NCBI GenBank assembly: GCA_032622095.1
Contig: CP136067.1
Span: 125,711,030 to 125,775,029, forward strand
Source: Siphonodentalium dalli
Lineage: Eukaryota > Mollusca > Scaphopoda > Gadilida > Siphonodentaliidae
DNA: 64,000 nt
Reading direction: 5' to 3'
Both the position numbers and the translations under genes were made by a program. The notes below the pieces were generated by a model that searched no databases, was not told where the DNA came from, and was given only the letters and a program-made list of their open reading frames with translations. Shown in pieces: positions 31,480 through 43,400 of this stretch; positions within the stretch are counted from its first letter, which is position 1; each line of letters begins with the position of its first letter.

Positions 31480-32900
31480 CTCAAAAATATCTCTTGAGGG
31501 CATGGGTGGGGGCCGCCACAAATACCCCAATGAAACACCACCACCCCGGGGGGTACCATCCGGACGGGTGAAAATGGGGTATGGACCATTTTTGAGAACG
31601 GGAAGGAATTCGGCGAATTTGACGGCATGAAAGGGTGGCTCGCCCATAATACCCGATAGAAACAATCACCCTCACCCCGGGATAACAGGGGTATGGACGG
31701 TAAGGATTTAGGCTAATTAATTTGGCAGCATGAGTGGGTGGCACGATCAAAATACACCATAGAACGACCCCTACCCACCCCTCACCGGGGGGGAGGGGTC
31801 CCGCCAGATGAGGTGGACATTGGGTACGCCCAAATACCGAATAGAAACACCCCAACCCTCACCCCGGGAAGGGTACCTCAAATAACGCATATAAACACCC
31901 CACCCCTCACATCCGGGCGGGTGGGTGTGGGTTACCACCCGAGGGGTGAAGATGGGATATGAACCATGTTCGAGAACGGTAAGGATTTCGGCCAATTTGA
32001 CGACAGGGGGTGTGTAGCCCGCTCCAAATATCCCATATAGACACCCTACCCTCATCCCTGGAGGGTACCCACCCTGATGGGGTGAAAATGGGGTATGGAG
32101 CATTTTATTCATTATTCGCAAAACATGCCTCTGTTGGTCAATATTACGGCATGTGTATGTGACCCGCCCCAAATACCCCATATAATGGGGTATGGACCGT
32201 TATCGAGAACGGTAAGGATTTTCGGCCAATATGACGTCATTGGTGGGCGGTCCGCCCTCAAATATAGTCATATAAACACCCCCACCCTTACCGCGGGTGG
32301 TTCTACCCGAGCGGCGTGAAAATAGGGGTCCGGTGGGGGTGGGGTGTTTCTATGGGGGGCATTTGGGATGTGCCACCCACCGTTCTCGAAAATGGTCCAT
32401 ACCCCATTTCACCCCCTCGGGGTGGTATACCTCCGGGTGAGGGTGTTTCTAGGGGGTAGCTGGAGCGGGCTACCCACACTGCTGACGTCAAATTGACCGA
32501 AATCCTTACCGTTCTCGAAAATGGTCCATACCCCATTTTCACCTCCTGGGGTGGTTCCCCCAGCATTCAGGGGTGGGCTGTTTCTATGGGACATCTGAGC
32601 GGGCTCATCCATCCATGCCGTCAATTGGCCGAAATCCTTACCAGTCTCGAAAATGGTCCATATCCCACGTTCACCCCCTCGGTGGTACCCCCCGGATGTG
32701 AGGGGTGGGGTGTTTCTATGGGTTATGTGGTGCGAGCCACCCACCCATACTATCAAATTGGCCGAAATCCTTACAGTTCTCCAAAATAGTCCCATACTCC
32801 ACCCCTCAGGGTGGCCGTTACCCTCCCCCGGGTGAAGGCTGGGTGCCTCTGATGGGTATTTGGGCGGGCCACCAACCCATGCGTCAAAATGACCGAAAGA
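31480..32900. repeat. mirror-image tandem array (~130-160-bp units, halves inverted)
   Basis: From 31480 to about 32330 the units run in one direction, with GGGGTATGGACCATTTT, GAGAACGGTAAGGATTTCGG and CCCACCCTCACCC. From about 32330 to 32900 the same unit is present as its reverse complement, with CGAAATCCTTACCGTTCTCG and AATGGTCCATACCCCATTT, at a period of about 130. The array thus flips at its middle. Short open frames in it are by-products of the repeat. Confidence 0.9.
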
Positions 32901-35060
32901 GACCTTTTTGTGAATAAGGAATCAGTTTCAAAAGTCATGTTCATGTCTAACGTGTCAATCTGATCAGTCCGATCCCGCCATGCTCTCAGCCGCCAAATCG
33001 ACATCCAGAACGAGCCGAATTGCAAACAGACATATATAGCAAGAAATCATCCATCACACTGGCACATATTTTGTTAGAATTTATCTCATAAGTACCGACA
33101 TCGCCTCCCCGAATTCCACTAAGACTCTCCTGCATCTACATTGAGTGACAAACGGCCGCGCATAAACGCCTCCCCCAATTCAAAATAAACACTCTCATAT
33201 TCACGAAGAAACAACATCAATATTGGGCGAAAAATATCGGCCGAATAATTAAACCCATAAAACTAGGTTTTAGTCAAACCTGGGGTAGGGTGGTTTAACT
33301 TTGAATTTTTTTCAAAGTATATTTAAAGGTGTATGTTCGAGGCGAGACGTATGGTACGTATAAATCATATATACCTAAGCTTATACTGATGATTATATAG
33401 CCAATTCACCACAAACAATTAGTAATATTACCATAACTTTATCACGTTAATAAAACCTAGTTTCAACTTAAACTGAGTTTATCACAAAACTTGGTTTAAG
33501 TACGCTAAAAACCCAGTTTTACTCCCATAAACCTGGTTTAACTACTGTAAAACCAAGTTTAAACCCTACTTTAAACCCTAGTTTAAACCCTACTTAAACC
33601 TGGTCTAGAATAAAACCTAGTCTAAACTAATTCTTAGTATGCTCCGAACGTTTTCGCGCGGATATTCTGTTCTAAAAATAGTCTCCTAAAACTGTCCCGC
33701 CGATGTGATATAAAATTCTAAATAAAATTTATGTTAATTGATAGAAACTTTTCCGGACAGGTGTCCTCGATTCATATTTATTATTCTATACCCCGAAATG
33801 ATATAAAAACCTTCTGGGAATCGATAGGTCATCCTTTAATTTACAGTTAGCTGTGAGCTGGAACTGATATCCATGTTATTACTGTGAGGGTGGACAAACT
33901 GGTCACGTCAGCGCCACCACAAGGGTATATGTTCACATGCACGCTGGACATTTTTATGCACTTCGTCGCAGATGTTAGGTAGTTTCCCAAACTCCATGCA
34001 TGGTTTACCTCCCTTCATAATTCGGTGAGACCGCTGCTATCGACGACATTGTACCCACAGTTGGGGGACCTTCCGCGATATAAAAATATATATACTAAGG
34101 CGATCAGAGCAACATGATGGCCTTATTAAGCGCAACAAATATCGAAAAACATTTGTGTAAGTTCGTACTTTAAGTTAGTAAAGTCCCTCTGAAACCAAAG
34201 AACTATATTGAGAAACAGTGTGATTTGGTTCTCCGATTATTTTATCAACACATAAAAATCAAAACGCACATGGACGACAACATTCATGGCAAGTAAAACA
34301 CAAGAGTTCTAATGAGTGTGCGAAAATTGTCAACAAAACTACCGCTCTAATTCTCCATTCTGTCAATTAGTTTTAGTGCGGGAATTGTTCTCAAAGCACA
34401 TAGGAAATTTTACATTGGTTGATCGCGGTCTCGCCATTTTGTCTGGAAAAAAGAAAACCACAGACTAGTACCCAGCCGGTGACAGAGTCAGAAAGTAAGT
34501 ATGACTGGTGCGCGCTGGTAGAGATTGCACGTTTCCTTCGGCGTAAACCAGCTGGTGAACCCGGTAGACTGGGCACCGGACTATAAACCAGCTGGTGAAG
34601 TCGGCTGGGATTCTGCCGTCGCAGTCATCAAGCGACGAGGAGCTGCTTCTAATCCCAAATACGCGTGGATGATTTGTGATTATCTCAGGGGGGGGGGGGG
34701 GGGTAACCAGATTCGTTTATCTGGGCACGATTGTCAGTTCCTGACTGAGGGTATATGACTTCTACGCATAATGCATGGAGTAATTTCCTGTTGGAATCAA
34801 CTGCTGGGTCTTTCCCCATCAAATGTAAAATGAACAGACATGCACTTTCGTGATGTGGCCCAGCATGCAGAAGAAACGCCCACAACCATCAATAAACCAA
34901 ACCGGAGTGACTGGCTAAATACAGTATTGCACATGCACGTACCGGTACACGGGTACAGGGACGTGGCTATAAATCGTCCTCATTTTGGATGGGTGTCCAT
35001 CCTAGAATTTTAGACTGTACCCCTTGAACCAAATCGAATTTACAAGTCCGAGAACTTCAA
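32901..35060. other. non-coding stretch, no gene recognised
   Basis: Includes AAACCTAGTTT-type words (33250-33640). A 15-bp direct repeat AAACCAGCTGGTGAA (34548 and 34588) occurs in a short frame at 34525-34758 of unknown nature. A G-run lies at 34688-34702. Confidence 0.4.
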
Positions 35061-35067
35061 TTTCCTT

Positions 35068-35232
35068 TTGGGTTGGGGGGGGGGGGGGGGGGTGGGGGGG
35101 GGGGACACTACAGACACGTATGATATTGTTTTACCTTTGGCCATTTTTGCGACCGACCCGTCCCTCGTTCCCAATTTTGTTCCGTTTTGGTAAGTTTTTT
35201 CGACCCCCCCCCCCCCACGCCCCCCCCCCCAC
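35068..35232. repeat. paired G-tract and C-tract
   Basis: A run of about 34 nearly all-G bases (35070-35104) and a mostly C run (35205-35230) lie 100 bases apart on the same strand. They can pair as a hairpin stem or each form a four-stranded structure. Lengths should be treated as assembly-sensitive. Confidence 0.8.
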
Positions 35233-36262
35233 TATAGAAATAAGAAATAATTTTTTTTCTTCGGATTAATTTAAGATTTCACCACATCTTGTCGCATACC
35301 TATCAACTACCTATTACAGATTGGGTGTATGTGATTAGCTCCGTTTGATATGGAAGTGAATCTTGATTACGTTATGTGTCCATGCATTTTATGTTCGAAG
35401 TGACCAAGACGGCCATAATATACCCGGGTAATTAGTAATTTTAAAACAAGAAACTATCTATACTGACTGAAATTCCAGAAGTTGGGTTCAATTGTTGGCT
35501 TAGATTGTTGGTTAGATTAGTTTAGTTAATAATCACCGGTTTTTAGTTGCGCCCATTGAAACAGATTAGCTGGATGTGAGCTCTCTTTGTCATATGGTCT
35601 TTATTACACCTCGTTTCGGACTTTCATTACTATTTCATACTCTTTTAAAAAAAAAAAATTATTCAGATCTCGATGTATAGCAGATATATGCAAGATTCAA
35701 AGAATCTATGATATAATTACAATTACACAAAAAAATACTGTATCTGTGATATATATGACTTGTGTCTGACTGTCCCGAAGGGTAATAAATTATGTGAAAT
35801 ATAAAAGGCATTTTCAATAGGGCATTTTCATTGTCTATGTGTTATCAGGAATGTATGTGATTATATCAAAATTAATGCTATAAATTCCTGTTATAGTATT
35901 GTCTGCCATGAGTAGATGTTGCACAGCTTATCCCATCTTTCCTTAACACTTATCTCTTTCTTGGACCTAAGAGTTGAGGGAAATTCAGTTTCCATCATTT
36001 TGTATTGTTTGATGCGCCCCAGAAGAGGCTTCATTATCTTATTTTTGCCACATTATATGAATAAAAAAGATATATCAAGTATATGCATGTCTGATTTGTC
36101 TGTTTCTAAACCAAGGATGATATATTCTGGGATGATCTTTGTGGATATATTTCACTAATTTAAAATAACGTCACAGAATTCAAGGAGGATAAATTTTGAG
36201 ATTTCACATTCAATGAAAAGATGCAAGGTGTTACATAATAGTTTCAAGTCTGCTTTAATTCA
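35233..36262. other. non-coding stretch, no feature recognised
   Basis: AT-rich; no repeat copy or credible frame. Confidence 0.45.
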
Positions 36263-36362
36263 ATATCTCACCTCAATTCAGACGTAAAGATCCGAAATGA
36301 ATCCATTGATTGATATCTCACCTCTATTCAGACGTTAAGGTCCGAAATGAATCCATTGATTG
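36263..36362. repeat. 50-bp tandem duplication
   Basis: Two adjacent copies of a unit from ATATCTCACCTC to ATCCATTGATTG, differing at a few bases. Confidence 0.9.
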
Positions 36363-36450
36363 GACTTATTTTTGGGAAACTTAACTAATGACCAGAATAT
36401 CAGAATATATGGTGAAAACTCATCCATTGAGATGAAATATTATAAAGTTA

Positions 36451-36610
36451 TTATACAATGTTGTGTGCAGTATGTGTTTTTCTTGTACAAATCCAGGTTG
36501 TGGTGAAAAGTCACATTGGACGAGACACGCCAGTGTCGAGTCCAATATGACTTTTCACCACAACCTGGACGAGTACAAGAAAAACTCATACTGTACACAA
36601 CATTGTATAA
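36451..36610. mobile_element. hairpin (MITE-like) element
   Basis: 160-bp palindrome: TTATACAATGTTGTG at the left and CACAACATTGTATAA at the right, with arms GTTGTGGTGAAAAGTCA and TGACTTTTCACCACAAC and a GTGTCGAGTCC centre. Fragments of its GAGTCCAATATGACTTT block recur at 36904-36945, marking a second, degraded copy. Confidence 0.9.
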
Positions 36611-36889
36611 TGACATTTTTATTATCCATCTGTATGTTTATCCAAATTTTGGGAATACAACTTTTGTGGTTATGTTTGTATTTGTCGGCACTTAATTCTC
36701 TATTCAAGCCTGTATATTGATAATCAAAAAGCATGATTTGGAAAAGTAAACACGGAAGTGAGAAAAAAACTCAATGCGGAAGTGAAACGTCTGCTAAAAT
36801 CCATCGGTGTTGTGTGCGCATCACAATTTCACCGATTCATTTTGCAATAGAGTTAATTCGTGACGTCACGGAGTCCCAATAAAAAAGTT

Positions 36890-36950
36890 ATATTGTACAG
36901 TCGGGAGTCCAATATGACTTTCGGAGTCCAATATGACTTTTTCCAGGACT
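36890..36950. repeat. fragments of the 36451 hairpin
   Basis: GGAGTCCAATATGACTTT occurs twice in tandem here, plus TTATATTGTACAG. Confidence 0.75.
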
Positions 36951-37474
36951 ATCACGTGGCGGTATTTGCCCAATCGGAAATGGTGTTAGTTAAGGGATGG
37001 ATAATAAAATTATATATTAACACAGATTTTCTCTAACCCCATGTTTAGTTATTTCAAACCCCCAACTGTTCCTCGAACTTTGCTAATGTCCAAAACTTTG
37101 AAAGTTGGAGCATATTTAACTTTAGGCAAAACACAACTGGCTTCACAATACAAATTGGTTGGAATATCAAACTATCCAAACAAATTAAATCTACATTTAC
37201 ATCTAGTTCTGAATTTCACCTATAATGTTGTGTCGGGCATTAAAACATGTTGTCCTATAGTTTGGCGGGGTGGGGGCACAAAAAAAGCCCCTGTCACCAC
37301 GTCCCTGACACGTTACACATGCCACACTTGAGCACATCCGTATTTTGACACCGCTTCTTATAGTATATAATTCACTTTCCGTAAATTAATGACAGCGGAA
37401 TTGCTTGAGGAAGTCATTCATTGACAGACACAATACATCGGCACACAAATCGCGAGTGTGTACGTCAATCCAAT
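36951..37474. other. non-coding stretch, no feature recognised
   Basis: No supported gene; a 96-codon plus-strand frame (37041-37331) lacks any motif. Confidence 0.4.
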
Positions 37475-37913
37475 CCTTGAAATAGTGTGTCTGTCATTTG
37501 TAAAATGAGGTCCATAGAGGGTGAATTTAGTGACGTTATCCCGCACAGCGGGCTAGCATAACCAAATTCACAATCTGGGGACATCATAATGCTTAGGCGT
37601 CATCTTCTGGGAAGTAGATATAGTCTCCAATTCACTTGTTTTTAGTTACATGCTTGTACTTCCGTTCTATATCCACTAATTTGCAGAATATTAAATGCAT
37701 ACAATCGAGGTGACTATAATGACTAATCAGCACTTTCAACTGGGGAACTTAAAATTAAAACACCATGTCTCCCATAGCATTTGAGCCCTCGGCAGAATGA
37801 GGTTCACAGAAGGTCAATTTGGTGACGCTAGCCCGCCATATATGATAGCTTCACTAAATTCACGCTCTGGGGACCTCATTCTACAAATGACCGACATACT
37901 ATTTCAAGGCTTG
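37475..37913. mobile_element. MITE family A, long form with two hairpins
   Basis: The most complete long copy. Left end CCTTGAAATAGTGTGTCTG, hairpin 1 (37500-37600, GAATGAGGTCC...CATCATAATGC), ~190-bp interior (GTCATCTTCTGG, AATGCATACAATCGAGGTGAC, AACTGGGGAACTT, TCTCCCATAGCATTTGAG), hairpin 2 (37792-37890), right end ACTATTTCAAGG. Interior blocks are inverted relative to the copy at 9732. Confidence 0.85.
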
Positions 37914-40464
37914 CTTCAACCATGTAGTAATAGAGTGTCAATTCACACATTTCGCCCACTCATGCATGTCACATCAGATGGTATGCAGTGAATCTCAGCT
38001 GTGATATACGTAACAATTAAGTAATGGATAATATTCGAAGCAGAGGGTATTCGGTAAAAGAATCGACGAGGCGCTTGCGCCCAGGTTGATTCTTGACCAA
38101 ACACCCATTGCTGAGAGTATTATCTAACGTAAAACCCACCCATCGAACTTCATTGGAGCCAACTATCCAATTGGTCTGGCCTGCAGCTCTGTTTTGATTG
38201 CCCGCGTAAACGCCCATAATTCAGCACGGACAGTTACCTTGTCCACGGCGAGAAGTTTCAATTATTTTTTAATTCGAATCCGGACTGCCAGTTGAGGGAC
38301 GTTTCCTCCGAAGTTTGCCGTTGCGCTGTGGATTCGGCTAGTGTGAGCTATATATTTCTATCCAATTTTATTTGTTGATTTTTTTTTCGTTGTTTATTTA
38401 AAGATACTCCATCCAATTCGACATCAAATAAGTTAACTTTCCATAAGACATTTATCAGGCAAATAAAACATGAACAATAATGGCAATTTACAATGGTCGT
38501 TATACATGTGCACCACCGAAACAGAATAACACGAAACATCCAATATAATGGGATCAAAATGAGCGTAAATATAGCTTACAAGCTGATGTGCCCGATATCG
38601 TCCGGGCTATTTAGGGATTTCGTTGTGATCGCCTACGTCTGGGCAGAATATACAGCGTCTGGAAACATGCTCATATGAGCGTATATGAGCGAGGTCAAAG
38701 TCAAGGTCAAGGCATACATACCGAATTTTAGTCGGATCGGTGGAGCAGTTTTCGAGTCTATAACACACGTACAGACATACAGTCAGACAGACTGAAGTTG
38801 CAAAATATATATAATAGATTTTCGAAAATGATCTTCAATTTTCATCGTTGGTTGGTAATGAAGTCAAAACGCTGTTTATAAAATGTGATTTTTCGAATAT
38901 TCTGGCGTCGAACAACACAATTCTGGTAAAACTGCCTCATTCAGAAGTCGAAAGCACACAAGAAGCTTGCATTCATTGGTTGTTTGGTGTAGAATACGTA
39001 AGAATATAAGTGTTATAGTGTCTAATCGTATGAGGTTTCTTGAATTTCCTACTAGCTTAAATTCTAAGTATTATCCTTTGACTTATACTTTATACACAGG
39101 GACGTGGCTAGAGGGGTCCATGCAGACCAATGCTCAGAGCAGTATGACAATTTAATTTCGCACACCCATCCCCTTCAGGTTAGATGTTTCCTGACATTTC
39201 CAGTTATTGGCCAATTTCTAACATGACATGCGCCATCCCCGTGGTTGGCAAATTCTCACCAGTCCCATCATGTATGCATGATTCCCAACTTTTCCCCCAC
39301 CACGATGACCTTACATATACCTTTAAGTGTCGCCCCAAAAAAGTTAACAAATGGTCAGTGCACAAATGTATAACCTGTGTTAATTTTCTTTGAAACAGCA
39401 AACAAGCGCGTGAATAGTGCCGATATATATCGTTCAATATATAGCTGATTAGTCATCAGCGACGTGGCTAGAGGGCTCCATGGATTTTCCAACTGCATCC
39501 CGCCCCTTTTAACCAGGCCGAACTCGCAATGTCGCGTAATTTCATTTGCTTCCCATCCCGCGGCTTGGAAATACCCAACTGTACCTATTGTGGTGGAGAA
39601 CTCATGAAACAATTTGAAATTTGAGCAGGAACAGTGCAAAAATCCTAGCATCTATAAAAGTCTAACTCCATGAAAATTCAGGCCTCAATTTGTTATTTGT
39701 TTTGAACATTTTTAAAATTCGAACCTGACTGAAATATGTAGTCCTAGAATAGATAGATATATATATATAAAGGTCTGACTACAGACATATTCAGGCCCCG
39801 TTTTGTTTTTGTTTGTCTATTTGTTTTATTTTAATTTTTTTTTGTATTTGATTAGCAGGTTTTGAGTGACCAATGATCATTGAGGTGGAGAATGTTTAAA
39901 ACTTTTAATTTGACTGGCATGAATATTTCCAAGTGTTGGCAATTTCCAAACTGACACTAAGATTGGAAAATTCCCGTCGAATGTTTTCCCCGCTAATTAC
40001 TAATTATACCCCCCCCCCTATATCAACACCGAGTCCCTATATTACAACAGTCGTTTTATGTAGTTTTATTTTATTTTCTCGACTCGCGACGGGAGTGTCA
40101 TAAAATAATCCCTTGCATATTCTTAAAGAATGCTAACGGGTATTTAAAAGAATGGCCGTGGGTGTTAAAATAACATTCATGTGATCAGAAAGCTTGAGCA
40201 TTCTGACGGATAAGAGCCGTGTCAGGACAAAGGGATATAACGCTCGTGGGTTTTAAATTCACGATAAAACTCCGCTCAGATGCGGTGAATCACAGCTCTG
40301 TTACACGCATAACAATATTATAGTCACGAGAAAACCCCGCAATCACAATCACGGTGAATTAATTTCCCAAGGGTAGATAACTCTAATGCATGTATAAATC
40401 ACCGACCAACGGAAAGCAACCGACAAACTTACCCAGATACACGAATAATGTTACCTTCCCCGTG
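37914..40464. other. non-coding stretch, repeat-poor
   Basis: No supported gene. GACGTGGCTAGAGGGGTCCATG at 39101-39122 recurs as GACGTGGCTAGAGGGCTCCATG near 39461, a short direct repeat. 38670-38800 has GGTCAAAGTCAAGGTCAAGG followed by CAGACATACAGTCAGACAGAC, a motif pair resembling 3900-3960 (GACAGACGCACGCACATGC), perhaps remnants of one interspersed family. Confidence 0.4.
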
Positions 40465-43400
40465 CCTGGATAACCAATTCAATTTAATTACTCTTCATCA
40501 TGTTAGATATCACAGAGTATGTGCATAATTACAATATAACAATACATATATTATATAGTGTGCGATGCATGAGGAGTTCTGAGTTATTATTATGTGCAAG
40601 ATTGTACACAATATATATTGAAATTCAACAGTTATTTAATTCAACAACCCATGGTGGTGTCCTAACGTGGGTGGTATTGTGTGCCTCAGGAGAGCCTAAA
40701 TAATGGCATAACCCTTTTAATGAATAAAGAAAGATTTTGTGTTCTCTTCCCCTTTCCCGAATTGAATAGTTCATTCAATTTAATAATATTCGGTTTTCGG
40801 TAGAAGTAGGGTTTTATATATCTCTCTCGTAGAGTCTGCAATACAGGGCATATTAAAATTACATGGAATTCATCACCGAGTTCTACGTTACATAGAGTAC
40901 ACTTTCTGTCTGAGTAATCTGAACCTACCCATGATCCCGATTCAACTGGTAAGTAGTGATTTCTGCTCCTGAACCGTAACATGGCGGTTACTAAGTTATT
41001 GTATATACTCGATATGTATGTCTCACGACCGAAGTTTATCTTAATAATTCGGTAGAATGCATATTTATTTGATATGGACATGGTGCCTCTCCATTCTTGA
41101 ATAAAAACATCTTCTAGTCGTTTTTTAACATTTGTGGTGAATCGATTCAAAGAATTCAGGGACTGATCTTTCCAGATGTATCCCATGCCAAGTTTGTTAA
41201 CAGTGTGTTCTATGTTTTTGATCCATGGGTTGTTGCATTTATTATTTAAATACATTGAATATAGAACATAATACAATATTAAAGGCATTCGATTGCATTC
41301 CATAGTTAATATTCTTCCCCAATATGACAGGGCGCGAAGTTTCAGTTTAAGGGTAATTGGGAACATGCCAGTTTCGCCATATACAAATGCTGAGGGCGTT
41401 GAAGTTTTTAGCCCCAAAAGAAATTTTAGAAACCAGAGCTCAAGTTTCTCAAAACATCTCAGATTTTCATGTGACCAAATTTCCGCCCCATATGTCATAA
41501 TTGGGATGATTGATTTCTCGTATAGCTCTAAGGTTGTCATGATACTGAGTTTATTTGTTCTCATTTTGTTTAAAGCTGCGTACATAGCATTTTTTGCTTG
41601 AAGGCATCTCATGTTTCTTTCTTTCGCAAAATTACCATTTTTATGAAAGTGTGTTCCGAGATACTTGTAACTGTCAACAACTTCGAGGTTTTGGTTTGAT
41701 ATGTTAAACGCAAGCTTCTTAGACGCAGGGGTAGTTCTACCAAATATCAATACTTTTGTTTTCGATGCGTTAATGTTAAGTCCCCAAGCTTTACAGTAAT
41801 CGGAAAATGCGTCGAGTGCATTCTGCAGGCCGTCGCTAGAATTCGCCATTAAGGCTGTGTCATCTGCATATATGAGAAGAAAGAGTTTGGCATAAATGCC
41901 AGTATCGAAAGCGCCCAACTTTCCCACATCGATGCCCTGACATCCCTTTTCGCTCATGTACTGTTCCAGGTCGTTAACATACAGGGCATAAAGTATCGGT
42001 GATAAGTTATCTCCCTGTTTTAGGCCAATATTTGAGCAAAAATAATCTGAATGTTGGTTGTCTACGCTAACGCATAACTTAAGGTTATTGTACATCCCTT
42101 TAATGACATTTAGTACCTTCCCTGTTATATTATATCGTATAATTTTTTCCCATAAGCCGATCCTCCAGACTGAATCAAATGCCCTCGAGAAGTCAATGAA
42201 TGCGCAATACAGTTTCTTTTTAGTGGCCTTAATTAAGTGTGTGATTGTATGGAGTGAGAATATGTGATCAACAGTCGAATAGCCTTTTCTGAAACCTGCC
42301 TGGCTCTCTGACTGAATTTTATTTGCAGAGAGAAAACTGCATATTCGTTCACTAATGATGCTTGTGAAAAGTTTAGCCAGGCAATTCAACAGGGTTATCT
42401 TCCTGTAGTTTCCAGGGTCGCGATGATCACCTTTTCTTTTAAATAATGGCCTTATGATTCCGACCGTCCATTCTCGGGGTAATGTGCCACTATCTAAAAT
42501 GAGATTGAAATAGTTCTTATACAGAGTATCAAGTTTGGGCAACGATTTGATTATGTATTCATTTGTAATTGAGTCTGCGCCTGGTGCTTTGTTAGTTTTG
42601 AGGCGCTTCGCTGCGTTATGTATTTCCTGTAATTCTATTTCTGTGTTCAAAGCGTTATTGTTAACTTGACTGAAATCGTCAATGCATATGAAGTCGTAGT
42701 GAGGAGAGTCGCGGATATTTTCTGACGCAAGTGTAGCGTCCTCGGTTCTAAAGTATTCACTGAACTCCTCTACATCCGGGGTTGGTAATTGAGATTCCCG
42801 ATTGTCCATATTTTTTATTAATTTCCAAAATTCTCTACTAGAACTAACTCGTAACTCGTCTAACTTTCGTGAAATATTTCTGTTATAACGGAGTTTACAA
42901 GTCAACATAGCTTCTTTATACTTCTTGCGACAGTTAATCATTTCCTCATGATTAGCATAGTTTGGTTGTTTCTTCCATATTTTTCGCGCTTTACGGTATC
43001 GCGTTCTTGTGTCGCAACAACTATTTGAAAACCATGGGGTCGAAGACTTTTTAGGCTGTCTTTTATTAGGAACGTTTTGAATTGTCCCATTTGTATCTGT
43101 AACCGCCTGAAATATAACGGTTTCAAGTTTACTAGTGATTTCTTCTACTTCACCCTGAGTGAGTATGGCTTTGTTTGAGTGGTCAATCATATTATTTAAT
43201 TCGCTAACAGCGGTCATGTCAATATTACGCGTGAATGATTCACTAACACGACTGTCCCACTTCCTGATTGTTGGCCTGTGCCTCGTTGATTTAGCTGTGT
43301 GCTTAATTTTACTTTTTGCGGCGCTTCTAGTAATAGGCTGAGTGGTCAGCAGAGGAATATTCAGTTTACAACTAAATGTCACGGGTGAGTGGACGTCTGA

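Larger units (their letters stand above)
30030..33645. mobile_element. possible large element bounded by GTTTAAAC-rich inverted ends (weak)
   Basis: The left end (TCCGAATCGGCATCTCCAG, then AGTTTAAACTACC) resembles the terminal repeat at 44092 (TCGGATTCGTCATCTCCGG). The right end at 33560-33640 carries the complementary AAACCTAGTCTAAACT words. The interior holds a hairpin (31294) and the mirrored tandem array (31480-32900). No transposase was found, and the end alignment is imperfect. Confidence 0.3.
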
